From Butyricimonas paravirosa (lineage in GTDB: Bacteria; Bacteroidota; Bacteroidia; Bacteroidales; Marinifilaceae), in assembly GCF_032878955.1 (NCBI RefSeq), contig NZ_CP043839.1, positions 5,146,001-5,210,000 of the forward strand: a stretch of DNA of 64,000 nt, written 5' to 3'. The notes beneath the pieces are model-generated. The model had not been told where the DNA came from, searched no databases, and was given only the letters and a program-made list of their open reading frames with translations. This document shows positions 17,465 to 27,542 of the stretch, piece by piece. Each line of letters starts with the position of its first letter. Positions within the stretch are counted from its first letter, which is position 1. Position numbers and translations under genes: made by a program.

Positions 17465-20287
17465 GTGGGATTAGGCGTTGAATATAATCAAATTTGTAAG
17501 GTCGTGGATAATAATGGTCGGTTCAATAGTGGACGTGTTCAAGATTTATTGAATAAGGCACGAATGGGTTGGTGGGAAGCTGATTTCTCTAAAAAGCAGT
17601 ATGTCTGTTCTGATTTTCTTCGAGAATTGTTAGACTTGGGCGAAGATGGGATAATCAGTTTTGTTGATTTTCGTAAGTTGATCCGGGAGGATTATCGTTT
17701 GCGAACGGTGAACGAATTTCGTTTTGGAAAAACCCAGAATATATATGACCAGATTTACCCGATCGAGGTGAGAGGAAAAATCGTGTGGGTACGAGTGAAA
17801 TTGTGTTCCAAGGAGGTGGATGCCGAGGGGAATATGAAAACCTGTGGTTTCATGGAATGTCTTGATGTCCCGGAGAATATGGATACGGAGGAAACGGCGA
17901 TGGAACGTGTGAACAATTTGTTTGCCCAGCAAAATAGTATCTCTCGCTCGTTGCTTTCATTGCTTCGTTCCGGGGATATGAGCAGTGTTATCAATAAGAT
18001 TTTGGGTGATATTATGCAGCATTATCCGGAGGGGTGTACCTATATTATAGAGTACGATTGGGAAAATCGCACGCAGACGTGTCGTTACGAGGCGGGAAAT
18101 TACAAGTCTTTTAAGAAAAAGAATTACATGGAGAAGTTCCCGATGAGTAATATTCCCTGGTGGACGAAACAGTTGGCTGGGAATGCGTCCCCGATTATTT
18201 TTGCCAGCTTGGACGAGTTACCGGAAGAGGCAAGCGAGGAAAAAAGGCGTCTGACGGAGCAAGGGGTGAAATCGCTTATTGTTATCCCGATGTTTTCAAA
18301 AGACGGCGTGTCCGGGTATGCCGGTATCGACATTTTGGATAAGCCTCACGTGTGGAAAAATGAGGATTACCAGTGGTTTGCCTCGATGGTGAATATTATC
18401 AGTATTTGCATGGAACTCCGGAAGTCGGAGGATAAGGCACAGGAAGAGAAAAAGTTCTTGGCAGATTTGTTTAAACATATGCCGGTGGGGTATGTGCGGA
18501 TGAAATTGTTTTATGATGAGGAAGGACACGTGAAGGATTATTATTTCATGGATTCGAACACGATGGCTCAGATTCTTTACAACACGAGAGGGAATAGTTG
18601 GACCGGGAAATATGCTAGTAAAGTTGATCCGCATTTTGTGGAACGGCTGCCTGATCTGGAACGGGTGATGCGAAGCGGGGTTGTACGGGATATAAATTAT
18701 CATCTGGAAGAGAAAAATAAATATTTTCATGCCGTGATGTATTCTCCTTGTAAGAATGAGGTCGTGTTGATGTTTTCGGATATGACCGATACCTTCTCAG
18801 CCCACGAGGCGTTGGACCGGAGTGAACGTTTGCTGCGTAATATATATCAGAATATCCCGGTCGGGATAGAGTTGTATGATAAAGACGGGTATCTTGTCGA
18901 TTTGAATGATAAAGATCTTGAGATGTTCGGGTTGGTTAGGAAAGAGGATGTTTTGGGAATTAATATGTTTGAAAATCATCTTATACCGGAGGAGATGAGG
19001 GAAAGGATGAAGAGAAGAGAGGATGTGAGTTTTTCTCTGGTGTATGATTTTTCGAAATTGAATGGTCTCTATGTTTCTAAGAAGACGGGGAGGTTGAATT
19101 TACTGACAAAGGTGACGACGTTGTATGATGCACAAAATAATTTGATCAATTATTTGTTGATCAGTCTGGACCGGACGGAAGCCACGGAGGCGTATAACCA
19201 GATTCAGGAGTTCAAGGATTTTTTCACGTTGGTGGGGGATTATGCTCAAGTCGGGTATGCGCATTTTAACGCCTTGACTCGTAACGGGTACGGTCTGGAT
19301 AGTTGGTATAAGAATGTGGGAGAAGAAATCGGGACGCCTCTACCGCAGATTATCGGTGTACACTCGCATTTTCACCCGGAGGATCGGGCTATGATGCTTG
19401 CCTTTTTGTCAGATGTAATTGCCGGGAAGCGGACGCATTTACGGAATGATATGCGAATCCGACGGGCTGATGGGCATTACACGTGGACGCGGGTGAACGT
19501 GTTGGTGAGGGATTATCGCCCGCAGGAAGGAATGATCGAGATGATTTGTATTAATTATGATATTACAGAATTGAAGGAGACCGAGGCGAAGTTGATCAAA
19601 GCGAAGGATAAGGCGGAGGAATCGGATCGTTTAAAGTCGGCGTTTTTGGCGAATATGAGTCATGAGATTCGGACTCCGTTGAATGCGATTGTAGGTTTTT
19701 CCAATTTATTGGCTTATGCCCAAGAGGAAAGTGAGCGTACGCAATATATTGGTATCGTGGAGGAGAATAACGAGTTGTTGTTGCAGTTAATTTCGGATAT
19801 TCTGGATTTATCGAAAATCGAGGCGGGGACTTTTGAATTCGTGTATGATCGGGTGGACGTGCGCCAGTTGTGCGAGGATGTCGTGACTTCACTCCGGGTG
19901 AAGGTGCCGGCCGGGGTTGATTTGTGTATAGCTCCCAATTTGTCGGAATGTTGGGTGTACAGCGATAAGAATCGGTTACGGCAGGTTATTTCCAATTTTG
20001 TGAATAATGCTTTCAAGTTTACACCTTCCGGGAAAATAACCGTGGGATATATGTTGAGGGATGGGGAGGTCGAGATATCTGTGACAGATACGGGTGTGGG
20101 TATCGAAGAAGAAAAACAGAAACAGATTTTTGACCGTTTTGTGAAATTGAATAGTTTTGCTCATGGCACAGGTTTAGGATTATCTATTTGCAAGAGTATC
20201 GTGGAACAGGTGGGAGGCCGCATCGGGGTGAATTCGGAGCCGGGAAAGGGTTCTCGTTTTTGGTTCACACATTCACTGGGTAGATGA
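17465..20287 (+). CDS. Soluble GAF/PAS sensor histidine kinase
   Basis: A product of about 940 residues from a GTG at 17465; there is no ATG before codon 35 (ATG at 17567), an upstream in-frame stop lies at 17426, and the start remains uncertain. Domain order: N-terminal PAS-like (about 20-140), GAF (about 165-320), PAS (about 335-450), PAS (about 455-575), PAS_3 (about 585-705), HisKA with the phospho-acceptor His in MSHEIRTPLNAIVGF (His 733), and HATPase with DTGVGI and GTGLGLSICKS. No membrane segment or signal peptide is visible and there is no receiver domain, so it is a cytoplasmic kinase with no partner response regulator in the window. It starts 54 bp after the sigma gene and ends 96 bp before FecR. 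Confidence 0.88.
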   Translation: MGLGVEYNQICKVVDNNGRFNSGRVQDLLNKARMGWWEADFSKKQYVCSDFLRELLDLGEDGIISFVDFRKLIREDYRLRTVNEFRFGKTQNIYDQIYPIEVRGKIVWVRVKLCSKEVDAEGNMKTCGFMECLDVPENMDTEETAMERVNNLFAQQNSISRSLLSLLRSGDMSSVINKILGDIMQHYPEGCTYIIEYDWENRTQTCRYEAGNYKSFKKKNYMEKFPMSNIPWWTKQLAGNASPIIFASLDELPEEASEEKRRLTEQGVKSLIVIPMFSKDGVSGYAGIDILDKPHVWKNEDYQWFASMVNIISICMELRKSEDKAQEEKKFLADLFKHMPVGYVRMKLFYDEEGHVKDYYFMDSNTMAQILYNTRGNSWTGKYASKVDPHFVERLPDLERVMRSGVVRDINYHLEEKNKYFHAVMYSPCKNEVVLMFSDMTDTFSAHEALDRSERLLRNIYQNIPVGIELYDKDGYLVDLNDKDLEMFGLVRKEDVLGINMFENHLIPEEMRERMKRREDVSFSLVYDFSKLNGLYVSKKTGRLNLLTKVTTLYDAQNNLINYLLISLDRTEATEAYNQIQEFKDFFTLVGDYAQVGYAHFNALTRNGYGLDSWYKNVGEEIGTPLPQIIGVHSHFHPEDRAMMLAFLSDVIAGKRTHLRNDMRIRRADGHYTWTRVNVLVRDYRPQEGMIEMICINYDITELKETEAKLIKAKDKAEESDRLKSAFLANMSHEIRTPLNAIVGFSNLLAYAQEESERTQYIGIVEENNELLLQLISDILDLSKIEAGTFEFVYDRVDVRQLCEDVVTSLRVKVPAGVDLCIAPNLSECWVYSDKNRLRQVISNFVNNAFKFTPSGKITVGYMLRDGEVEISVTDTGVGIEEEKQKQIFDRFVKLNSFAHGTGLGLSICKSIVEQVGGRIGVNSEPGKGSRFWFTHSLGR

Positions 20288-20383
20288 TATTCGTATATTA
20301 TGCGATTGTTAATGTAAGTTAAATGTAAACTTTCTTTCATACATTTTTGTTGTTCATGTGTAACATGGATATAAGACAAAAGG

Positions 20384-21505
20384 ATGATGAAGGAACTACA
20401 TAAATTAATCACGAAGGATATCTTTGATTGCTTGTCGGAAGAGGATGCCGGGAGGTTACGAGAGTTGCGTGCCGAGTTGCATATTGATGATGAGGCATAC
20501 AGGCAAATGAAAAAGATGATCACCAGCCGGGAGGTTCACGATCGGATCATGGAGGTAAGGAAAAAGCCGAGCCGGATGATAAAGATGATGCGTTACGTTG
20601 CCATTCTGATTTTACCCGTGGCTGTTGCTGCCTATATCTTCATAAATCAAGGAAATGTAATAAAGCCGGAAATAGTGGTGCAAAATCAAGTCGAAGAAAA
20701 ATTACCTGTTCCGGTTCGTAAACAGGCCATGCTGGTTCTGGAAGACGGTTCTATCCTGCAACTTCAGAGAGTGGAGGGTAAAAAAGAGGTTACCTCGAAT
20801 GCCATCACAAATGGAAATGAGCTTGTTTATTCGAAGAAAGATTCTTCAGAGAATAACGTGGTGGTTGAGTATAATACCGTGGTGGTTCCGAAGGGTGGAG
20901 AGTATCACGTGATGTTGGCTGACGGAACAAAAGTTTGGTTTAATGAAGAGACCCAATTGAGGTTTCCCGTAGATTTTGTTGGTGATAGCCGTGAAGTGTT
21001 TTTGAGCAAGGGCGAAATTTATTTGGAAGTGGCGAGAGATGAGAAACACCCTTTTATCGTACACACGGAGAATGGAGATATACAAGTGCTAGGGACGGAG
21101 TTTAACGTGAAGTGCCTGCCGGATAAAAAGGTGGCAACGACTTTGGTGAAGGGTAGTGTGCAAGTGAAAAGGAAGGATGCGGAAGTTGTGTTAAAACCCA
21201 ATCAACATGCAGTTGTGGCTAACGTGATGAACGTGATCACGGTGACCGAGGTGGATGTAGAAGAAATTGTTTGCTGGAAGGATAACATGTTCTTTTTCCG
21301 GGACGTGGAATTGGAGAAAATTCTGGATCAATTGGCGGAATGGTATGGCTTTACGGTATTCTACGAGAATGCGGATGTAAAGCAGGAGAAGTTTTTTGTT
21401 CGAGTGGATAAATATGCCGAGGTCGGTAAGATTTTGGATGTGATTTCTGATGTTGGTAATGCTAAATTTAAAATTAGTGGAAAAGTAGTAACTGTATATA
21501 AATAA
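20384..21505 (+). CDS. FecR family anti-sigma factor
   Basis: A 373-residue inner-membrane regulator. The N-terminal cytoplasmic part (about 1-65) would bind the ECF sigma factor. One membrane helix (about 68-86, VAILILPVAVAAYIFI) follows, then the periplasmic FecR domain with VVPKGGEYHVMLADGTKVW (about 165-183) and FLSKGEIYLEVARD, and a C-terminal DUF4974 domain (about 300-370, RDVELEKILDQLAEWYGF) that resembles the STN domain and contacts the SusC protein. It transmits substrate-loading signals from the TonB-dependent receptor to the sigma factor. SusC begins 78 bp downstream. Confidence 0.93.
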   Translation: MMKELHKLITKDIFDCLSEEDAGRLRELRAELHIDDEAYRQMKKMITSREVHDRIMEVRKKPSRMIKMMRYVAILILPVAVAAYIFINQGNVIKPEIVVQNQVEEKLPVPVRKQAMLVLEDGSILQLQRVEGKKEVTSNAITNGNELVYSKKDSSENNVVVEYNTVVVPKGGEYHVMLADGTKVWFNEETQLRFPVDFVGDSREVFLSKGEIYLEVARDEKHPFIVHTENGDIQVLGTEFNVKCLPDKKVATTLVKGSVQVKRKDAEVVLKPNQHAVVANVMNVITVTEVDVEEIVCWKDNMFFFRDVELEKILDQLAEWYGFTVFYENADVKQEKFFVRVDKYAEVGKILDVISDVGNAKFKISGKVVTVYK

Positions 21506-21509
21506 GGAA

Positions 21510-21555
21510 AGCGAGTGCTACCAACACTCGCTGCATCCCATGCCTAAAATGGCAT
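21510..21555 (+). promoter_or_regulatory. Two small hairpins between FecR and SusC genes
   Basis: AGCGAGTG (21510-21517) pairs with CACTCGCT (21525-21532) around a 7-nt loop, and ATGCC (21540-21544) with GGCAT (21551-21555). No T-run follows, so this looks like an mRNA processing or partial-termination structure that lets susC be expressed at a different level from fecR. The functional reading is inference. Confidence 0.4.
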
Positions 21556-21582
21556 AAGTGTTAAATTCTAATTCGCAAATGT

Positions 21583-24500
21583 ATGAAAAAAATGTTTGAT
21601 TCCTGGGGAAGTCATGTCAAAAAAATTCCCCTTCAAGGATTGTTATGTCTTTTTATCTTGTGTTTGAGTTTGCCTCTTCACGCTCAGAATGAAGAAGGTA
21701 AAATAAACATTAACGTGAAGGATGCCAGCGTGAAGGAGGTCTTGGAGGTGTTGAAGAAGTATAATTATCGCTTGGTGTATTCCACTGCCGTTATTGATGC
21801 CTGCAAGAAGAAAATAACTTTGGATATGAAGAAGGCTACTCCTTCGCAGGTATTGGATGAAATTTTTAAAGAAACGAATCTGGTTTACAAAATCGAGGGA
21901 AATCTGATCACGATTAAGGAGGTGAAAAAGGATGAGTCGCTTGTAGCTCAAGGGGTGGTTAAGGATGAGAATGGGGAACCGATTCCGGGAGTCTCCGTGT
22001 TGATCAAGGGAACTGTGACGGGAACAGCGACAGATAATAAGGGAAATTTTCAGCTAAAGGTTGCTAAAAACAGTGCGTTGATTTTTTCTTTTCTTGGGAT
22101 GGAAACAAAGACTGTCTTTATTGAGTCGGAAAAACCAATACAGGTGGTAATGAAGGAGAAAACGAACGAAATGGAAGAAGTTGTGATTACAGGTTATCAA
22201 AAGATAAATAAACGGGAATCAACGTCTTCGATCGTAACGATGAAAGCTGAGGATATTATCGAGCCGATAGGTAATCGTCTGGATCAGATGTTGCAGGGGA
22301 AAATCCCGGGAATGGCTGTTTTACAACAATCTTCAACAGTAGGAGCTTCTCCAAAGATTCGTATTCGTGGTTCTTCTTCTATCATAGGTAATCGTGAGCC
22401 GGTGTGGGTTTTAGATGGAATAATTCTGGAAGATCCGGTACCATTGGACGTGACGGAGTTGAATAGTATGGACAATGTGAATTTGATTGGTAACGCTATT
22501 TCCGGTCTGAACCCGGAAGATATAGAACGAATTGACGTGTTGAAAGATGCTTCGGCAACAGCTATATATGGGGTAAAAGCTGCAAACGGAGTGATTGTTA
22601 TTACAACTAAAAGAGGTAAATTGGGGGAACCTGTCCTTCGTTACACGACTTCCATGAGTTTGATTGCTCGTCCGACTACGGATATGATGCGATTGATGAA
22701 TTCGAAAGAGAGGGTAGAAGTTTCAGAGGAAATTGTAAATCGAGGATTACAAACTGTTAGTGGTGTTCCTATCGGAACGATTGGTTACGAGGGATTGATT
22801 TACCAGCTATGGCATAATGAAATTACTCGTTCTGAGTTTGATGCCGGAGTGAAGGAGTTGAAAGAGATGAATACAGATTGGTATAAATTGTTATTTCGGA
22901 ATTCTTTCAGTCACAGTCACACGCTTTCATTGTCTGGAGCAACGGATAAAGTGGGTTATTATTTTTCATTTGGTTTTTCCGATCAACAAGGAGCTTCATT
23001 AAAAGAAAGTAGTAATCGTTTTAATTTCATGTCTAATCTGGATGCAAGGCTTTTCCATGATAAATTAAATGTTAGCCTTAGTTTATCGGCATCAACTACA
23101 AATGGTTCAAGACCTTATATAGATCTTTATAAATACGCTTTCGAAACCTCAAGATCAATTCCTGCTTATAATGAGGATGGAACATTAGCTTACTATGCAA
23201 TGAAAGAAGGTGAGTATGGTTCTGATTATTTGATGTATAATGTTATAAACGAGTTGAATGAAACCGGGTCCAAAAATAGGACTAATAGTTTGAATGTATC
23301 TATGAATTTGAGTTCCAAACTTACGGATTGGTTAAGTTGGGATGCAGTGGTTGGTTACAATACGAGTGCTTATAAGCAAAATAACTGGGCAACAGACAAA
23401 AGTTATAAAGTTTCGGCATTAAGGAGAACAGCTTACGGTTATGAACCCCAAGGCGATGATCTTAAAGATTTTAAATCTCATTCTTCCTTGCCTTTTGGTG
23501 GTATTTTAGATGAAGATTACACGAATAATACATCTTATACGGTGCGAACATCTTTATCATTTAATAAGTTATGGAATGATCATAGCGTTTCTGCTAGTGC
23601 AGGATTGGAGGTGCGGGGAAGTAAGTATGACGGGACTAATAGTGAGTCGTATGGGTACTTGCATGATAGAGGTAAAAAATTTATAGGGATTGATCCCGTG
23701 GACTACACGGGTTATGCAAATTATAGTAAATCCAATGTTCCGACGGTCATGGATAACACGACGAATAATATGTCTTATTATGCCACGTTTGCTTATGGTT
23801 TTCGGGGAAGATATGTATTGAGTGCTAATGTTCGTGGAGATGCTTCTAATAAATTAGGACAAGATAAGTCTGCTCGTTTTTTACCTATATGGTCGTTTTC
23901 GGGTAGGTGGAATGTTGCAGATGAATCCTTTATGCAGAACGTGAATTGGGTTAATGATTTGTCTTTCCGGGCTTCTTACGGTTTGCAAGGGAATGTAACT
24001 GATGCCCATAATCCGAATATGATTATTTCCCTCGGATCGTTGGATACGAAATCAATGCAATATATTGCTACATTGTCTTCTTTACCTAATCCGGGATTAA
24101 AATGGGAAAAGACGACTTCGATTAATTTGGGTTTGGATTTTTCTCTGTTCAAAGGTGCAATTTCTGCCACGGTAGAATATTACACGAAGAAGGGAAAAGA
24201 TCAGTTGATTTCGGCGTCTGTACCTTCAACTAATGGGGCTACATCCGTGATGTTGAACGCCGGGACGATGAGTAATAAAGGCTGGGAATTATCGATCATG
24301 GCTACTCCGGTTAAAACAAAAGATTTTGCATGGAGTGTTAGTTTCAACACGAGTAAAAATTATAACAAGGTAACGAATTCCGAGTACGAGAGTGTGGAGA
24401 CATACAATAATTATATAAACGGTTCGTTAATTCGTAATGGTAAATCTATTAATAGTTTCTATTCTTATCGTTATACCGGTTTGGATGAATCCGGTTTACC

Positions 24501-25155
24501 AACGTTTGCCGGGGTGAGGGCTACTGACGATGAGGGCAACGTGATTATTTCCAGCAGAGAGGAAGCTTTAGCAGCAGCGTTTGTTTATAGTGGTAAGCGA
24601 GAACCGGATTTTACGGGAGGTTTGTCGATGAATTTTAAATGGAAAAGTATTTCTTTGAATACTTTGTTTGCAATGTCTTTGGGGGCTAAGGTACGATTGA
24701 ATGATTTGTACCAGGAGAGTGGGGGACGTATTCCTTATCCGGAAAGTAATATGTCCAGTGAATTCGTGAATAGATGGAAAGAACCAGGAGACGAGAAATA
24801 CACCGATATTCCGGTATTAACGGATGTTTCTCCGTCAATTAATTCATATGCATATTTGGAAGGAGGGACTAACGTGATCGCTTCGAATATTTGGCAAATG
24901 TATAATAAATCTGATTTACGGGTAGTTGACGGGAGTTTTTTAAGATGTAAATCTATTTCGTTAACTTATTCTTTACCAAAAAGTTTTTTGAGTAAATGTT
25001 ATATTAAAAGTGCATCTATTGGTTTAGGTGTAAGTAATCCATTTGTAATTAAGAGTAAGGATTTGAAGGGGCGTGACCCGGAACAATCTACTTTGGGATC
25101 TGGAGCAATCCCACCGCAATCAACGTATAGTTTTAGCTTGAATGTGTCATTTTAA
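21583..25155 (+). CDS. SusC/RagA-type TonB-dependent outer membrane receptor
   Basis: A 1190-residue protein with a signal peptide (about 1-34, ending LPLHAQ). An N-terminal STN (secretin/TonB short N-terminal) domain (about 40-105) talks to FecR, followed by a carboxypeptidase-D regulatory-like domain (about 116-200, DENGEPIPGVSVLIKGT), the plug with VVITGYQKINKRES and SGLNPEDIERIDVLKDASA (about 300-318), and a beta-barrel ending in the typical aromatic C-terminus YSFSLNVSF. It imports ligand together with the SusD lipoprotein encoded 12 bp downstream. The STN domain marks it as a signal-transducing receptor. With a secreted protease next door, peptide is a more likely ligand than glycan, which is inference. 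Confidence 0.95.
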   Translation: MKKMFDSWGSHVKKIPLQGLLCLFILCLSLPLHAQNEEGKININVKDASVKEVLEVLKKYNYRLVYSTAVIDACKKKITLDMKKATPSQVLDEIFKETNLVYKIEGNLITIKEVKKDESLVAQGVVKDENGEPIPGVSVLIKGTVTGTATDNKGNFQLKVAKNSALIFSFLGMETKTVFIESEKPIQVVMKEKTNEMEEVVITGYQKINKRESTSSIVTMKAEDIIEPIGNRLDQMLQGKIPGMAVLQQSSTVGASPKIRIRGSSSIIGNREPVWVLDGIILEDPVPLDVTELNSMDNVNLIGNAISGLNPEDIERIDVLKDASATAIYGVKAANGVIVITTKRGKLGEPVLRYTTSMSLIARPTTDMMRLMNSKERVEVSEEIVNRGLQTVSGVPIGTIGYEGLIYQLWHNEITRSEFDAGVKELKEMNTDWYKLLFRNSFSHSHTLSLSGATDKVGYYFSFGFSDQQGASLKESSNRFNFMSNLDARLFHDKLNVSLSLSASTTNGSRPYIDLYKYAFETSRSIPAYNEDGTLAYYAMKEGEYGSDYLMYNVINELNETGSKNRTNSLNVSMNLSSKLTDWLSWDAVVGYNTSAYKQNNWATDKSYKVSALRRTAYGYEPQGDDLKDFKSHSSLPFGGILDEDYTNNTSYTVRTSLSFNKLWNDHSVSASAGLEVRGSKYDGTNSESYGYLHDRGKKFIGIDPVDYTGYANYSKSNVPTVMDNTTNNMSYYATFAYGFRGRYVLSANVRGDASNKLGQDKSARFLPIWSFSGRWNVADESFMQNVNWVNDLSFRASYGLQGNVTDAHNPNMIISLGSLDTKSMQYIATLSSLPNPGLKWEKTTSINLGLDFSLFKGAISATVEYYTKKGKDQLISASVPSTNGATSVMLNAGTMSNKGWELSIMATPVKTKDFAWSVSFNTSKNYNKVTNSEYESVETYNNYINGSLIRNGKSINSFYSYRYTGLDESGLPTFAGVRATDDEGNVIISSREEALAAAFVYSGKREPDFTGGLSMNFKWKSISLNTLFAMSLGAKVRLNDLYQESGGRIPYPESNMSSEFVNRWKEPGDEKYTDIPVLTDVSPSINSYAYLEGGTNVIASNIWQMYNKSDLRVVDGSFLRCKSISLTYSLPKSFLSKCYIKSASIGLGVSNPFVIKSKDLKGRDPEQSTLGSGAIPPQSTYSFSLNVSF

Positions 25156-25167
25156 ATAATAGAAGTA

Positions 25168-26652
25168 ATGAGAAATATATTGATAATCGGATTATTGTTA
25201 TTAGGATTATCTTCATGTGATGATTTTCTTGAATACAAGGATAAAGATAAAATCATTCCGAAGGAATTATCTCATTTTGACGAGTTTGTCTATGGTGAAA
25301 TTATTAATAAGACGGAAGGTTCTTTGATGAATTATTTATCTTATATGACAGATGAAACGATGAGTTACGTATCGTCTTCCATGTGGCTATCGAAAGAAGA
25401 TCTTCGTGATGAGATGTTTTCATATTTCACTTGGGCTAAAGAGCCTCAGGTGAGGAAAGATGAAGTAGAAGTAAATGATAAGGCATGGAGCTTTTTTTAT
25501 CATCGGATATTGATGTGTAATATCACATTTGAACAAGTCAAAGAATTAGATGAGGATATTGAAGGAGTAAAAAATAGATTGTTGGGAGAATCCCTGTTTA
25601 TGCGTGCATTGTCTTATTTTTATCTTGTGAACTTGTACGGTGAACCTTATGAAAGCGCTGCGCAGGCGAAGACTGCGTTGGGTGTTCCGATAAATGAAAA
25701 TGTTGGAGTAGAAGCCAATGTTTATAATAGAGCTACTTTGGACGAGAATTATACGTTGATGGAGGAGGATTTGAAAGCGGCAATCACCTATTTTGAAAAA
25801 GGGCAAAAAAAAGGAGGTATTTATAGGCCGAATAAGGATGCTGCTTTGTTGTTGCTATCCAGGGTTTATTTATATCAGAAGAAATATGATGATGTAATAA
25901 CGGTTGTTGATGATCTGCTTAAAACGACAGAGACTGAAATTATTCCTTATAGCACGTTGGAAAAATTTATATCGAGTGATGATGTCGTATATAAAGTGTA
26001 TAATACTAACAATCCGGGAATGATTTTTTCTTGGGGTAAATTAGATGTTGATGCAACTGGCTTTGGATATGATCTGATGAGACATTCAAAAGCTTTTTTC
26101 TGTGTATCCAGCGAGTTAATCGGGTTGTATGATGAGGGGAATGATCTTCGTTTTTCTCGATATTATGACAAATATGATTTTAATAATTACGATGAAGGTA
26201 TATTTTACGTTGCGACAAAAAATTATTGTAAAGCGTCAACGGCTAATGAGGCGTACGATCAAGCGTTGAGATTGGAAGAGGCTTATCTGAATCGGGCAGA
26301 AGCATATATAGAAAAGGGTGAGTATGAATTGGGCATGGATGATGTTAATGCGATACGTGCGGAAAGAATTAAGGGAGAGTATGAATTAGTTGCAAATTCT
26401 GTGGATGAGGCGAGGGAATTCTATCGTTTGGAAAAACGTTTAGAATTTAGTTTCGAGGGATTGCGTTGGTTTGATATTCGTCGGTGGGGACTTGAAATAG
26501 AACATCTTTATCAGGATTATAGTACTCCGACAGTTATAAATCATTATGTTTTGAAGGCCGGAAGTCCGAATTATGTTTTGAGTTTACCATTGGAAATTCA
26601 ACGTAGTGACGATAAAATCGAGAGATTTGAACGAGTAGAAACCAAACAATAA
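25168..26652 (+). CDS. SusD/RagB-type surface lipoprotein
   Basis: A 494-residue protein with a lipoprotein signal (Cys 17 in LGLSSCDDF). It has the SusD TPR-like helical architecture: GESLFMRALSYFYLVNLYGEPY (about 135-156), NKDAALLLLSRVYLYQKKYDDVI (about 218-240), LEEAYLNRAEAYIEKGEYELGMDDVNAIRAERI (about 370-402) and FEGLRWFDIRRWG near 433-445. It is the substrate-capturing lid on the SusC barrel. The gene is 12 bp after susC and 10 bp before the next lipoprotein gene, clearly one transcript. Confidence 0.95.
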   Translation: MRNILIIGLLLLGLSSCDDFLEYKDKDKIIPKELSHFDEFVYGEIINKTEGSLMNYLSYMTDETMSYVSSSMWLSKEDLRDEMFSYFTWAKEPQVRKDEVEVNDKAWSFFYHRILMCNITFEQVKELDEDIEGVKNRLLGESLFMRALSYFYLVNLYGEPYESAAQAKTALGVPINENVGVEANVYNRATLDENYTLMEEDLKAAITYFEKGQKKGGIYRPNKDAALLLLSRVYLYQKKYDDVITVVDDLLKTTETEIIPYSTLEKFISSDDVVYKVYNTNNPGMIFSWGKLDVDATGFGYDLMRHSKAFFCVSSELIGLYDEGNDLRFSRYYDKYDFNNYDEGIFYVATKNYCKASTANEAYDQALRLEEAYLNRAEAYIEKGEYELGMDDVNAIRAERIKGEYELVANSVDEAREFYRLEKRLEFSFEGLRWFDIRRWGLEIEHLYQDYSTPTVINHYVLKAGSPNYVLSLPLEIQRSDDKIERFERVETKQ

Positions 26653-26662
26653 GATGATTATT

Positions 26663-27535
26663 ATGAAAGCGATAAATATATTTATATTATTGATGTTCTT
26701 GGTGGGATTTTGTTGTTGTGATGACGAGGAGAAAATTCATGTAGAAGAAGAGGGACCACGTCGTGATTATGATATAAATTCTACTGATCCGGTAAAGAAA
26801 ATTGTATCTGAATTCTTTTTTAATACGGGAAAAGAATTTATTGTAGATCCGGATTCATCCGATTACCTGTATAATTTTGCAGAAAAGAATGGCGTGAAGA
26901 TGTACCCCGTGAGTGATGCGAATAGAGATTATCTGTTATCTACAGTTCAACTTATTAAGTCAGGTTTTCTGGATTGCTACACGACAGAGTTTGTAAAAGA
27001 GAATTTTCCTTACAGTGTGATAATTGCAGACACTATTTATGATACCGGTACTTATTTAACCCCGAAGATTGTAGACAATATTGCTCGGATAAATTATTAT
27101 GGTGTTAACGTGGCTGGTAAAGCTAATTTAGATTTAGCGGAGCAAAAGGCCTTTTTGGCTTTAGTACATTACGATTTCTTCAACACTTATCTCAGTGTAT
27201 TCAAGGATATGAGTTTTGGTGAGACTTTTGAGTCTGTTTATGAAAAGAAAAGTCGGGTAAATGATAAACACTTAACAGAGGAAGAGGGGTACGCGGAAGG
27301 ATTTGTAACAGTTTCTACTGGAACTACTTGGTTAGGTTCTAAATATACGGATTTTCCATCGGTAACGACCGATTTGAAAAATACATTCATATTTTTCTTG
27401 ACAAAGGATAGTGATGAATACACGAGAGTGACTACAACTTATCCGAAGATTAAAGAAAAATGTGATGCAATCATAACAGATTTGACAAATTTAGGAATTG
27501 ATTACAAGAAACTATTTTTTAACGGTATAAATTAA
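26663..27535 (+). CDS. Lipoprotein resembling a zinc metallopeptidase (Mx1-like) without its active site
   Basis: A 290-residue product from the ATG at 26663 (an in-frame ATG at 26654 adds three residues); the lipid-attachment cysteine is within VGFCCCDD. The layout matches the putative zinc-binding metallopeptidases (Peptidase_Mx1 type) that often follow SusD: a helical N-terminal part, a central short helix, a GFVT stretch (EGYAEGFVTVS), and a C-terminal segment with I-K-C-D-I-I near LGIDYKKL. Where the family has HEXXH, this protein reads HYDFF (about residues 169-173), so the glutamate and second histidine are gone. It is probably a non-catalytic surface binding protein of the SusCD complex. 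The family link is from memory and should be tested. Confidence 0.6.
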   Translation: MKAINIFILLMFLVGFCCCDDEEKIHVEEEGPRRDYDINSTDPVKKIVSEFFFNTGKEFIVDPDSSDYLYNFAEKNGVKMYPVSDANRDYLLSTVQLIKSGFLDCYTTEFVKENFPYSVIIADTIYDTGTYLTPKIVDNIARINYYGVNVAGKANLDLAEQKAFLALVHYDFFNTYLSVFKDMSFGETFESVYEKKSRVNDKHLTEEEGYAEGFVTVSTGTTWLGSKYTDFPSVTTDLKNTFIFFLTKDSDEYTRVTTTYPKIKEKCDAIITDLTNLGIDYKKLFFNGIN

Positions 27536-27542
27536 TAATTAG

